58,616 nucleotides of DNA. Source: Alphaproteobacteria bacterium. GTDB lineage: Bacteria > Pseudomonadota > Alphaproteobacteria > Micropepsales > Micropepsaceae. Below, piece after piece: positions 43,796-52,567 of the stretch. Positions within the stretch are counted from its first letter, which is position 1, and the number at the start of each line of letters is the position of its first letter. The position numbers and the translations under genes were made by a program. Below the pieces are notes generated by a model. That model did not search any database, had not been told where the DNA came from, and saw only the letters and a program-made list of their open reading frames with translations. The DNA lies in the NCBI GenBank assembly GCA_028871345.1, contig JAGWNK010000024.1, positions 1-58,616 of the forward strand, written 5' to 3'.

Positions 43796-44641
43796 TTGGA
43801 TGGTCACGCGGTGCCTGGGCTCGCACATTCGATCGCCGTCGTGGCGCCCGCCTCCCGGCTGACGCCCGAGCTCGCCGAGCGCGTGACGGCGCTGGCCAAG
43901 GCGCATTACGGCGCGCGCCTGACGCTGTTCTTCCATCCGCAGTGCTTCCTGTCGGCGGGGCATTTCGCCGGCGACGATGCCGCCCGCCGCGACGCCTTCG
44001 TGGCGGTGGCCAACGATCCCGCCTATGACGCGGTGTGGATCGGCCGCGGCGGCTACGGTTCCTGCCGCATCGCCGCCGAGGCCGTGGCGGGTCTCGACGA
44101 GGTGGCCCGGCGCAAGACCTATCTCGGCTACAGCGACGCCGGCGCGCTGCTCGCCGCGCTCTACCGGCGCAGGATCGGCCGCGTCGTCCATGGTCCCATG
44201 CCGGCGGACCTGCTGCGCGACGGCGGCGCCCGCGCCGTGCTGCGCTCCCTGCGCTACCTCGTCGACGGCGCCCCCGACGCGCTCGAGCCGTCGCTGGGAG
44301 GCGGCAAGCCCGCCGCGGCGTTCAACCTCACCGTCCTCTCCAGCATCCTCGGCACGCCGCTGGAACCGGATCTTTCCGGCCATGTCCTGATGATCGAGGA
44401 TGTCTCCGAGCACATGTACCGCATCGACCGCACCCTGTTTCATCTCGCCTCCACGCCCGCCATGCGGTCGGTGGCGGGCCTGCGTCTCGGACGCTGCAGC
44501 GACATCCCGGAGAACGATCCCGACTTCGGGCTGACGGCCGAAGAAGTCGCGCGGCACTGGTGCGGGGTGTCGGGTATCGCCTGGCTCGGCCGCGCCGATA
44601 TCGGCCACGACGTCGAGAACAAGGTGGTGCCGTTCGGCTGA
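43796..44641 (+). CDS. ldcA: LD-carboxypeptidase (peptidase S66)
   Basis: 281 residues with TTG 43796; a GTG at 43811 is an alternative start and gives the usual N-terminus just before SIAVVAPAS. S66 signature: GRGGYGSCRI (the nucleophilic-elbow Ser-containing strand is represented by YLGYSDAGALLAAL) and GHVLMIEDVSEHMYRIDRTL, with the Glu-His of the catalytic triad downstream (GIAWLGRADIGH). It removes the terminal D-Ala from murein tetrapeptides in the cytoplasm. Divergent from the Mpl-like gene with 36 bp between, so the pair forms a peptidoglycan recycling module. Confidence 0.85.
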   Translation: MDGHAVPGLAHSIAVVAPASRLTPELAERVTALAKAHYGARLTLFFHPQCFLSAGHFAGDDAARRDAFVAVANDPAYDAVWIGRGGYGSCRIAAEAVAGLDEVARRKTYLGYSDAGALLAALYRRRIGRVVHGPMPADLLRDGGARAVLRSLRYLVDGAPDALEPSLGGGKPAAAFNLTVLSSILGTPLEPDLSGHVLMIEDVSEHMYRIDRTLFHLASTPAMRSVAGLRLGRCSDIPENDPDFGLTAEEVARHWCGVSGIAWLGRADIGHDVENKVVPFG

Positions 44642-44939
44642 AGCCGCGCTTCGCCGACGCCGTCCTCGTCACGTGATTCAGTCTCACGCGCGTGGCGAAA
44701 TCGCGGCAAAGTGATTCTCGCATGCAAGGCGAAACGAATTGTCGGTTTACGCGCGCGAGAAATGTGTTGGATTGGCGCGCTGCAAGCGGTCGCGATGCCT
44801 GCGGCCAATCGTGCCGTGACAAGCTGACCAATCGCGACGGCCACCATATCCGTTTGATCTCGTTCGCCTATTGAAGTCACCGCAGATGATGGAACCGCTA
44901 TGCCGGATCGTCGCGCGCATTTTTGATCTTTCACAATGA
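44642..44939. promoter_or_regulatory. 298-bp region upstream of the [FeFe]-hydrogenase operon
   Basis: Presumed promoter region of the hyd operon. It has an AT-richer end, and TTGATCTTTCACAA at 44923-44936 resembles an FNR box (left half TTGAT perfect, right half three of five). It overlaps the annotated TTG start closely, so it would only make sense if translation starts at GTG 44994. No gene is supported within. Confidence 0.35.
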
Positions 44940-46400
44940 TTGCACGAGTCGTTCGGCCTCTTAAGCGCACACGATCGCGCGTTGTCATTCGGAGTGGACG
45001 TCTTGTTGCGTAAGTTGGATGAGAATTCCTGGCTCGACGCGTCCCAAGTGAAGCGCGTCCTTCAAATTCAAGACCACGGTGATAGCGCGCAGGCCCGCGA
45101 CGTTCTGGCCAAGGCGCGTCTGTTGAAGGGCCTCAGTCTCGAGGATGTCGGCGTCCTGGTTTCGGCGGGCGATCCCCATCTCGTCGAAGAGATGTTCGCG
45201 ACGGCGCGCGCCGTCAAAGAGGAGATCTACGGCCACCGCATCGTCTTCTTCGCTCCGCTCTACATCTCCAATATCTGCGGCAACGAGTGCACCTATTGCG
45301 CCTTCCGCAAGAGCAACAGCGGCCTGGTCCGCCACGCCCTTACCCAGGAAGAGATCGCCAGGGAGACCGAGATCCTCATCAACCAGGGCCACAAGCGCCT
45401 GCTGGTGGTGGCCGGCGAATCCAATCCCGGCGGCTTGAACTACATCCTCGACACCATCGCCACAATCTATTCGGTCAAGAACGGAAACGGCGAAATCCGG
45501 CGCGTCAACATCAACATCGCCCCCCAGGACACCGACACCTTCCGCGCCATCAAGGCCGCCGGCATCGGCACCTATCAATGCTTCCAGGAGACCTACGATC
45601 GCGAGGTCTATGCCAGGGTCCACCTGCGCGGCAGGAAGTCGGACTTCGATTGGCGCCTCTCGGTGATGGATCGCGCCATGGAGGCGGGCATCGACGATGT
45701 CGGCGTCGGCGTGCTGTTCGGCCTGGGCGACTGGCGGTTTGAGATCCTGTCTCTGATTCAGCACATCGCGCATCTCGAAGACGCCTTCGGCGTCGGCTGT
45801 CATACGATCAGCGTCCCGCGGCTGGAGCCGGCGCATGGCTCGGAGCTGGCCTCGTCGCCGCCCAACCCGGTTTCCGACGATGATTTCAAGAAGATCGTCG
45901 CCATCCTGCGGATGGCGGTGCCCTATACGGGGCTGATCATGACGACGCGCGAAACGCCGCAAATGCGCGCGGTCACGCTGGCGCTCGGCGTATCGCAGAT
46001 CTCGGCGGGAAGCCGCACGAACCCGGGTGGCTACGCCGCTTCGGAACAATACGACGCGAGCCAGTTCCAGCTCGGCGATCACCGCACGCTGGAGGAAGTC
46101 GTCTCCGATCTGGCGGCGATGAAATACATGCCCTCCTTCTGCACCGCCTGCTATCGCGTGGGGCGCACCGGCAAGGATTTCATGGATCTCGCCAAGCCCG
46201 GACTCATCAAGAAGAAGTGCGCACCCAACTCGGTCGGCACCTTCCTCGAATACCTGACCGATTACGCGTCACACGATACCCAGATGATCGGCGAGCGGAT
46301 CATACGAGAGGAAATGTCGCAGATGGGTGCCAAGGAAGCCGATGTTTCGCAACGCATCATGCGCGCCATAAGGAAGGGAAAGCGCGACGTCTTTTGCTGA
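44940..46400 (+). CDS. hydG: [FeFe]-hydrogenase H-cluster maturase HydG
   Basis: 486 residues from TTG 44940; GTG 44994 is a plausible shorter start. Radical SAM tyrosine lyase that produces CO and CN ligands of the H-cluster. Radical SAM cysteines C113, C117 and C120 (ICGNECTYC), followed by AFRKSNSG. The C-terminal auxiliary cluster has the HydG-specific C401-x2-C404-x22-C427 arrangement (SFCTACYRVGRTGKDF ... KKKCAPN). Overall length matches HydG (about 470). It is the first gene of the operon, upstream of hydCBA rather than next to hydEF, an unusual order. Confidence 0.95.
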   Translation: MHESFGLLSAHDRALSFGVDVLLRKLDENSWLDASQVKRVLQIQDHGDSAQARDVLAKARLLKGLSLEDVGVLVSAGDPHLVEEMFATARAVKEEIYGHRIVFFAPLYISNICGNECTYCAFRKSNSGLVRHALTQEEIARETEILINQGHKRLLVVAGESNPGGLNYILDTIATIYSVKNGNGEIRRVNINIAPQDTDTFRAIKAAGIGTYQCFQETYDREVYARVHLRGRKSDFDWRLSVMDRAMEAGIDDVGVGVLFGLGDWRFEILSLIQHIAHLEDAFGVGCHTISVPRLEPAHGSELASSPPNPVSDDDFKKIVAILRMAVPYTGLIMTTRETPQMRAVTLALGVSQISAGSRTNPGGYAASEQYDASQFQLGDHRTLEEVVSDLAAMKYMPSFCTACYRVGRTGKDFMDLAKPGLIKKKCAPNSVGTFLEYLTDYASHDTQMIGERIIREEMSQMGAKEADVSQRIMRAIRKGKRDVFC

Positions 46401-46458
46401 TTGATCGGCCTCGCCCGGACGAACGCACGGCGTTCGCCGCGTTGCCTCGGAGAACAAT

Positions 46459-46953
46459 ATGGACATCCCCACCCATCTCCAGTCCGAAGTCGAACAGATC
46501 ATTTCGGTGCACGGGCGCGACCGCACGGCGCTGCTGCCCGTGTTGCAGGACCTCAACCGGGCCCACAGCTACCTCTCGCAGGAGGCGATGCTGTGCGTGG
46601 CGCGGGAACTCGGCGTGCCGCGCGCCGAGGTCTACGGCGTGGCGACCTTCTACAGCTTCCTGAGCACCGAACCGCGCGGCAAGTACGTGATCCGGCTCTG
46701 CCGCACGATCAGCTGCGCCATTCAGGGCAAGTATCATCCGGCCGTCTCGGCGCTTCTCGAGGAACTCGGCGTCGCTTTCGGCGAGACGACGCGCGACGGC
46801 CTGTTCACGCTGGAGCGGACGAACTGCATCGGGCTGTGCGATCAGGGGCCGGCGATGCTGGTGAATGACGAGGTGCATGTGAACCTCACGGAAAGATCCG
46901 TTCGCGCCATCGTGCGGGAATACCGCCGCAAGGCCGCGCCGGTCGGCGCTTGA
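46459..46953 (+). CDS. hydC: [FeFe]-hydrogenase gamma subunit HydC (NuoE-like)
   Basis: 164-residue [2Fe-2S] protein of the NuoE family with ligands C81, C86, C123 and C127 (LCRTISCAIQGK and NCIGLCDQGP). It bridges the flavin subunit HydB and the catalytic HydA in trimeric hydrogenases. It starts 58 bases after hydG. Sequence clearly differs from the FdsG of the same window, so the two NuoE paralogues belong to different complexes. Confidence 0.9.
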   Translation: MDIPTHLQSEVEQIISVHGRDRTALLPVLQDLNRAHSYLSQEAMLCVARELGVPRAEVYGVATFYSFLSTEPRGKYVIRLCRTISCAIQGKYHPAVSALLEELGVAFGETTRDGLFTLERTNCIGLCDQGPAMLVNDEVHVNLTERSVRAIVREYRRKAAPVGA

Positions 46954-46968
46954 GAACTGAGGTCTGAA

Positions 46969-48165
46969 ATGGACGTGCAATCGGTACGCGGATTCGTAGG
47001 CACCAAGCTGTCCTTTGCCGACGCCTCGCCGGATGTCGGCCTCAGGAAGTCGGAAGCGATGGATCCGGAGGCCTTGATCCATCTGGTCAGCGCCTCGGGG
47101 CTGCGTGGGCGCGGCGGCGCCGGATTCCCCACGGGGATGAAGTGGAAATTCGCCCGGGCGGAAGTGCGGTCGCCGAAATACATCATCTGCAACGCGGACG
47201 AAGGCGAACCGGGCACCTTCAAGGACCGCCTGATCCTCACCGATTTCGCCGACCTGGTGTTCGCCGGCATGGCGATCGCGGGCAGGGCGGTCGGGGCCGA
47301 GAAGGGCATCCTTTATCTGCGCGGCGAATACGAGTGGCTGCACGCCCACCTCGAGGGCGTGCTGGCGCGCCGCCGCAACGACGGCCTGCTCGGCGCCGCC
47401 GTCCTCGGCAACAGGAACTTCGCCTTCGACATCGAAATCCGCATCGGCGCCGGCGCCTATATCTGCGGCGAGGAGACGGCGCTGATCGAGTCGCTGGAAG
47501 GCAAGCGCGGCGAAGCGCGCAACCGCGTGCCGTTCCCGGTGCAGTCCGGCTATCTGGGCCTGCCGACGGTCGTCAACAATGTCGAGACCTTTGCCTGGGT
47601 GCCCTGCGTCGTCGAGAAGGGAGCCGAGTGGTTCTCCGCCATGGGAACCAGGAAGTCGCCCGGGGCGAGACTCTTCAGCGTCTCCGGCGCCTGCGACAAG
47701 GCGGGCATCTACGAGTATCCGTTCGGCACGCCGCTGCGCCGGCTGCTCAAGGAGGTGGGCGGCGAAGACGCCAAGGCCGTGCAAGTCGGCGGCGCGAGCG
47801 GTGTCTGCGTGCCGGCTGCGCAATTCGACCGCACGCTCGCCTTCGAGGACCTGGCGACCGGCGGCTCGATCATCGTGTTCGGTCCCCAGCAGGACATGTT
47901 CGCGGTGGCGGAGAACTTCCAGCACTTCTTCGCCGAGGAATCCTGCGGCCAATGCGCCCCCTGCCGGTTCGGCAATGTGCGCCTGCACGAGGCCATCCTG
48001 CGCATGCGCGAGGAAGGCCTGGACGCCGACACCGAGGCGAGCCTGCGCAGCCTCGCGGCAACCATGCAGGCCGCCTCGAAGTGCGGGCTGGGCCAGTCGG
48101 CGCCCAACGCCTTCCTGTCCATTCTCGACAATTTCGCGGGCGAGCTTCCGCGGCCAAGAACGTGA
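46969..48165 (+). CDS. hydB: [FeFe]-hydrogenase beta subunit HydB, short form (NuoF-like)
   Basis: 398 residues. The NuoF core is complete: [47 protein letters not shown] and the [4Fe-4S] motif ESCGQCAPCRFG with a distal Cys (SKCGLGQ). However, it lacks both the N-terminal [2Fe-2S] thioredoxin-like domain and the C-terminal two-[4Fe-4S] ferredoxin domain found in bifurcating HydB such as Thermotoga maritima (~626 residues). It should still bind FMN and react with NAD(H). Sixteen bases separate it from hydC. Confidence 0.92.
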   Translation: MDVQSVRGFVGTKLSFADASPDVGLRKSEAMDPEALIHLVSASGLRGRGGAGFPTGMKWKFARAEVRSPKYIICNADEGEPGTFKDRLILTDFADLVFAGMAIAGRAVGAEKGILYLRGEYEWLHAHLEGVLARRRNDGLLGAAVLGNRNFAFDIEIRIGAGAYICGEETALIESLEGKRGEARNRVPFPVQSGYLGLPTVVNNVETFAWVPCVVEKGAEWFSAMGTRKSPGARLFSVSGACDKAGIYEYPFGTPLRRLLKEVGGEDAKAVQVGGASGVCVPAAQFDRTLAFEDLATGGSIIVFGPQQDMFAVAENFQHFFAEESCGQCAPCRFGNVRLHEAILRMREEGLDADTEASLRSLAATMQAASKCGLGQSAPNAFLSILDNFAGELPRPRT

Positions 48166-48205
48166 ATTCCTTGCCGCAGGCGCGGCAATCCGAAGAGGCC
48201 TTCTG

Positions 48206-50062
48206 ATGACGGCAGACCTGATCACCATCACGATCGATGGAACGGCCCTGAAAGTCTCCCCCGGCACCACCGTGCTGGAGGCGGCGCGCAAGGTGAACAT
48301 CGCCATCCCGACCTTGTGCCATCATGCCGACTTGTGCAGCGACGCCGTGAAGAAGCCGGTGATCGCCGCCAGCAACTGCCGCATGTGCCTCGTGGACGTC
48401 GAAGGGCAGCGCGCTCTGCAGGCCTCCTGCGCCCTGCCGATCAACGCGCCGATGGCGATCCGGACCTCGTCGCCGGCCATCCGGCGGGCTCGGCGCGACA
48501 TTCTCGCCCTCATGATGTCGGAACATTTCGGCGACTGCCCCGCCTGCAAGCGCAACGGCAATTGCGAACTTCAGGACTTGTGCTCGGAATACCAGGTCGA
48601 TACCTCGCGCTTCGGCCGGCCCGGCAAGCCGCTGTTCGCCCGTCCCGATCCCGAGAACATCATCCAGCGCGACATGAACAAGTGCGTGCTCTGCCGGCGC
48701 TGCCTGCGCACCTGCACCTTCTATCAGGGTGTGAACGCGCTGACGCCGACCGGGAAAGGCCAGGACGTCAGCATCGCGACCTTCATGGACCGCGAGATGA
48801 TGGACGCGTGGTGCATCAACTGCGGGCAATGCGTCAATCGCTGCCCGACGGGCGCCCTGGTCGAGCGCGACGATACGGCCGCCGTGTGGAAGGCCATCGA
48901 AAATCCCGACAAGTTCGTGGTGATCCAGACCGCGCCGGCGCCGCGCGCCTCCATCGGAGAGTGCTTCGGCTGCGAGCCCGGCACGCCGATGACCTTCCGG
49001 ATGAACACGGCGCTGAAGCGCATGGGCTTCGACCGCGTCTTCGACACCACCTTCTCGGCCGACCTCACCATTCTCGAGGAAGGCGCCGAGCTGATCTCGC
49101 GTCTCTACAAGACGGCGGTGCTCAAGGACAACTCGGCGGCGCTGCCGCAGTTCACCAGCTGCTCGCCGGGCTGGATCAAGTTCATCGAGCACTTCTATCC
49201 GGATTACCTGCCGCACCTGTCGTCGGCAAAGAGCCCGCAGCAGATGATGGGCGCCGTCATCAAGACCTATTTCGCCGAAAAGAACGGCTGGGACCCGTCC
49301 AAAGTCGTCACCGTCTCGCTGATGCCCTGCACGGCCAAGAAGTTCGAAGCCGCCAGGCCCGAGATGCGTGCCAGCGGTTATCGCGACATCGATTACGTGC
49401 TCACGACACGCGAGCTGGCGCGCATGATCAAGCAGGCCGGCATCGACTTGCCGGCGATGGAGAAGTCGCCGTTCGACAATCCGTTCGGCGTCTCAACGGG
49501 CTCGGGCGTCATCTTCGCGGCGACCGGCGGCGTCATGGAAGCCGCCCTGCGCACGGTCCTGGAAGTGGTGACCGGCGACAAGGTCGAGAACCTGTTCGAC
49601 AAGGCGGACATCGTTCCGGTGCGCGGCTTCGACGGGGTCCGCATGGCGGAGGTCACGGTCAACAGGGTCGGGCCGGTGCCGGCGATCCTCTCCCGCCTGG
49701 TGCCTGACTTCGAATGGCTGCGCGGAGCGACGCTGCGCGTCGGACTGGCCCACGGCACCGCCAATGCCGTGCGCGTCATGCAGGACATCGAGGATGGCGG
49801 TCCGCTCTCGACCTGCCACTTCATCGAATTCATGGCCTGCCCGGGGGGATGCCTGGGCGGCGGCGGCCAGCCGATTCCGACGTCCTGGGAAATACGCTCG
49901 GCGCGCGCCAACGCCATCTACGGCGAGGACGCCAACTATGTGGTGCGCAAGTCGCACGAGAACGAAGACGTGCTGCGCATCTACCGTGAATTCTTCAAGG
50001 AAGGGCCTTGCAGCCACAAGAGCCATGAGCTCCTGCACACCCACTATCAAGAGAGGGTCTAG
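48206..50062 (+). CDS. hydA: [FeFe]-hydrogenase catalytic subunit HydA
   Basis: 618 residues from ATG 48206 (GAGG upstream). N-terminal [2Fe-2S] domain (SNCRMCLVD), His-Cys3 [4Fe-4S] (HFGDCPACKRNGNC), two [4Fe-4S] motifs (CVLCRRCLRTC, CINCGQCVNRCPTGAL), then the H-domain. L2 is MPCTAKKFE (C375) and L3 is MACPGGCLGG (C545, C549). L1 reads TSCSPGW: C319 is the proton-transfer cysteine, but the next residue, expected to be the fourth cluster ligand, is Ser320. The L1-L2 spacing (55) equals Clostridium CpI. C-terminus ends in the small-subunit-like SHELLHTHYQ. Evolves or takes up H2. Confidence 0.94.
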   Translation: MTADLITITIDGTALKVSPGTTVLEAARKVNIAIPTLCHHADLCSDAVKKPVIAASNCRMCLVDVEGQRALQASCALPINAPMAIRTSSPAIRRARRDILALMMSEHFGDCPACKRNGNCELQDLCSEYQVDTSRFGRPGKPLFARPDPENIIQRDMNKCVLCRRCLRTCTFYQGVNALTPTGKGQDVSIATFMDREMMDAWCINCGQCVNRCPTGALVERDDTAAVWKAIENPDKFVVIQTAPAPRASIGECFGCEPGTPMTFRMNTALKRMGFDRVFDTTFSADLTILEEGAELISRLYKTAVLKDNSAALPQFTSCSPGWIKFIEHFYPDYLPHLSSAKSPQQMMGAVIKTYFAEKNGWDPSKVVTVSLMPCTAKKFEAARPEMRASGYRDIDYVLTTRELARMIKQAGIDLPAMEKSPFDNPFGVSTGSGVIFAATGGVMEAALRTVLEVVTGDKVENLFDKADIVPVRGFDGVRMAEVTVNRVGPVPAILSRLVPDFEWLRGATLRVGLAHGTANAVRVMQDIEDGGPLSTCHFIEFMACPGGCLGGGGQPIPTSWEIRSARANAIYGEDANYVVRKSHENEDVLRIYREFFKEGPCSHKSHELLHTHYQERV

Positions 50063-51170
50063 GGCGGCCTCCCCCGAATTCGCACGTCTGGCGGCGCAAA
50101 GGAGGCTTTGCCGCGAAGAGGTGGCGAAGCTCTTGAGCGCATCGCAAGCTGCCGAAATCGAGGCGGTACGCGCCGAAGCGGAGCGGGTTCTGCTCGCCCG
50201 ATGCGGCAACGAGGTCTATCTGCGCGGCCTCGTGGAAGTCTCCAATGCCTGCGCCCGCGACTGCCATTATTGCGGTATCCGAAAGTCGCTGACCGCGATC
50301 CCCCGCTACACTCTGACCGCCGACGAGATCGTGGCCTGCGCCCAACTCTGTGCCGAGGCGGGATACGGTTCGCTGGTGCTCCAGTCGGGCGAACGTTCCG
50401 ACAAGGCCTTCATCGACCTCGTCTGCACCGCGGTCCGGCGCATCAGGCGGGAGACGCGAACGGCGGTGCAGCCGGAAGGTCTCGGCGTCACCTTGTGCAT
50501 CGGCCAGCAGTCGCGGGAAATCTACAAGCGCCTCTTCGATGCAGGCGCCCATCGCTACCTCCTGCGCATCGAAACCTCAAACCCGAAGCTGTTCGCCGCG
50601 ATCCACCCGCCCGAACAGAGCTTCCAGTCCCGGGTCGAATGCCTCGGCCTGCTGCGCGAGATCGGCTATCAGGTCGGCACGGGCGTGATGGTCGGGCTGC
50701 CCGGCCAATCCATCCAGGATCTCGCCGACGACATCCTGTTCTTCCGCGACCACGACGTCGACATGATCGGGATGGGCCCCTATATCCCGCATCCGGACAC
50801 CCCGCTCGGCCGCGAACCTTGCGCCGACGTGGCCGAACGCGTTCGCCTCGCGCTCGTCATGGTCGCCGCGGCGCGCCTGGTGCTTCGCGACGTGAACATC
50901 GCCTCCACCACCGCGCTGCAGGCGCTCGATCCCGTGGGGCGCGAGAAGGGCCTGCGCTTCGGCGCCAACGTCATCATGCCCCAGGTCACCCCCGCCGACG
51001 TCCGCCGGCATTACCAGCTCTATCCGGGAAAACCCTGCCTGGAGGAGAGCGCAGGGGAGTGCCAGACCTGCCTCGCCATGCGCATCGAATCCGCCGGACG
51101 CAAGGTCGGGTACAACCACTGGGGCGATTCCGCACACGCGCGGCGGCGCTTGGACAGGCGGATGCCATGA
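50025..51170 (+). CDS. hydE: [FeFe]-hydrogenase maturase HydE
   Basis: 381 residues from ATG 50025, overlapping hydA by 38 bases; start choice is the least certain part. Radical SAM enzyme that processes the organometallic Fe(CO)2CN precursor toward the [2Fe]H subcluster. Radical SAM cysteines C76, C80 and C83 (NACARDCHYCGIRKS). Typical HydE segments: VLQSGERSD, GMGPYIPHPDTPLG, and ANVIMPQVTP. The optional second cluster motif C-x7-C-x2-C (PCLEESAGECQTC) is present, as in T. maritima. The stop overlaps the next ATG. Confidence 0.93.
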   Translation: MSSCTPTIKRGSRAASPEFARLAAQRRLCREEVAKLLSASQAAEIEAVRAEAERVLLARCGNEVYLRGLVEVSNACARDCHYCGIRKSLTAIPRYTLTADEIVACAQLCAEAGYGSLVLQSGERSDKAFIDLVCTAVRRIRRETRTAVQPEGLGVTLCIGQQSREIYKRLFDAGAHRYLLRIETSNPKLFAAIHPPEQSFQSRVECLGLLREIGYQVGTGVMVGLPGQSIQDLADDILFFRDHDVDMIGMGPYIPHPDTPLGREPCADVAERVRLALVMVAAARLVLRDVNIASTTALQALDPVGREKGLRFGANVIMPQVTPADVRRHYQLYPGKPCLEESAGECQTCLAMRIESAGRKVGYNHWGDSAHARRRLDRRMP

Positions 51171-52567
51171 CCACGCCGGACCAGGTCGCCGTCGAGACCC
51201 GCAGCGAACACGATGCGCTCGGAACGCTCGACCTGCCGGCCGGGTGCCTGTGGGGCATCCATACGCAGAGGGCGCTGGGCAATTTCCCGTCGACCGGCCG
51301 GCGCGTTCCCGCGGCGCTGATCCGGGCGATTGCATCGGTCAAGCACGCGGCCGCAGTGACGAACGGCGAACTCGGCTTCTTGGACAAGGATGTCGCCGAG
51401 GCCATCGCGGCGGCCTGCGAAGCGGTCAGCGACGGCGGCGTGGATGTTGCCCATTTTCCACTCGACGCGCTGCAGGGCGGCGCCGGGACTTCGACCAACA
51501 TGAACGTGAACGAGGTCGTGGCCAATCTGGCGCTCAAGGCGTTGGGTCGGCCGTTGGGCCATTACGAATCCGTGCATCCGCTGCACCATGTGAACCTGCA
51601 CCAGTCGACCAACGACGTCTATCCGACGGCCCTGCGCATCGCCGCGATCGCCGGCGTGCGCAGCCTGAGCGACGCCATGGCGCGGCTGCAGGGAGCTTTC
51701 CAGGAGAAGGAAACCGCGTTTCAGGCCATCCCCAAGCTGGGCCGCACCGAGATGCAGGCGGCGGTGCCCATGACGCTCGGCCAGGAATTCTCCGCCTTCG
51801 CCGAAGCCATCGCGCGCGACCGCTGGCGCACCTTCAAGTGCGAAGAGCGCCTGCGCCTGGTCAACCTCGGCGGCACCGCGATCGGCACCGGTCTCACCGC
51901 GCCGCGGGCTTATATCTTCCGGGTCATCGAAGTCCTGCGGGCCCTCACCGGCATGGGTCTCGCGCGCAACGAAAACGTGATCGACGGCACTGCCAACGTC
52001 GATGCCTTCGTCGAAGTCTCGGGAATCCTCAAGGCGTCCGCCGCCAATCTGTCGAAGATCGCGGCCGATCTGCGGCTCCTGCATTTCCTGGGCGAGATCG
52101 CTCTGCCGGGACTGCAGGCCGGATCGTCGATCATGCCCGGAAAGATCAATCCGGTGATGCCCGAGGCGCTGATGCAGATCGGGATGGCGGTGCGCGCCAA
52201 TGACGCCATCGTCACCGAATGCGCCGCGCACGGCACGCTCCAGATCAACGAATTCATGCCGTTGCTCGCCTGGGCGCTGCTCGATTCGATCGCGATGCTG
52301 GAGGTCGCGGCGGAAAGCTTCTGCGGGCACGTGCGGCGCATCGCGGCGGACGCCAAACGCTGTGCCGGCTATCTGTCGGAAAGCGCGACGGTCATCACGG
52401 CATTCCTGCCCCAGATCGGATATGAGCGCGCCTTGTCCCTGGTCGCTGAATTCAACGACAGCAGGAAGACGGATCTCCGGGCCTTCCTGACCGAACGACT
52501 CGGCGAGGATCTGGTGAGAAGGGTCCTGTCCCCCGCAAATCTCGTATGCCTGGGCTACGATGGTTGA
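51167..52567 (+). CDS. Aspartate ammonia-lyase homologue in the hyd operon
   Basis: 466-residue member of the fumarase/aspartase superfamily. Signatures: GGAGTSTNMNVNEVVAN, HVNLHQSTNDVYPTALR and the mobile loop GSSIMPGKINPV with the catalytic Ser. N-terminal GIHTQRALGNF also matches aspartase. One difference from E. coli AspA is MQAAVPMTLGQEF where the usual Gln-Asp-Ala is seen. Overlaps both neighbours (ATGA with hydE; 8 bases with hydF), so it is embedded among maturase genes. Similar genes occur near hydEFG in other bacteria; it may supply ammonia for the bridging dithiomethylamine ligand, which is inference. Confidence 0.85.
   Translation: MTTPDQVAVETRSEHDALGTLDLPAGCLWGIHTQRALGNFPSTGRRVPAALIRAIASVKHAAAVTNGELGFLDKDVAEAIAAACEAVSDGGVDVAHFPLDALQGGAGTSTNMNVNEVVANLALKALGRPLGHYESVHPLHHVNLHQSTNDVYPTALRIAAIAGVRSLSDAMARLQGAFQEKETAFQAIPKLGRTEMQAAVPMTLGQEFSAFAEAIARDRWRTFKCEERLRLVNLGGTAIGTGLTAPRAYIFRVIEVLRALTGMGLARNENVIDGTANVDAFVEVSGILKASAANLSKIAADLRLLHFLGEIALPGLQAGSSIMPGKINPVMPEALMQIGMAVRANDAIVTECAAHGTLQINEFMPLLAWALLDSIAMLEVAAESFCGHVRRIAADAKRCAGYLSESATVITAFLPQIGYERALSLVAEFNDSRKTDLRAFLTERLGEDLVRRVLSPANLVCLGYDG

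Noticed and set aside
46459..50062. NuoEFG module of complex I or an Fds-type formate dehydrogenase
   Set aside because: The third protein has L2 and L3 H-cluster motifs and no molybdopterin domain, and hydE, hydF and hydG flank it.
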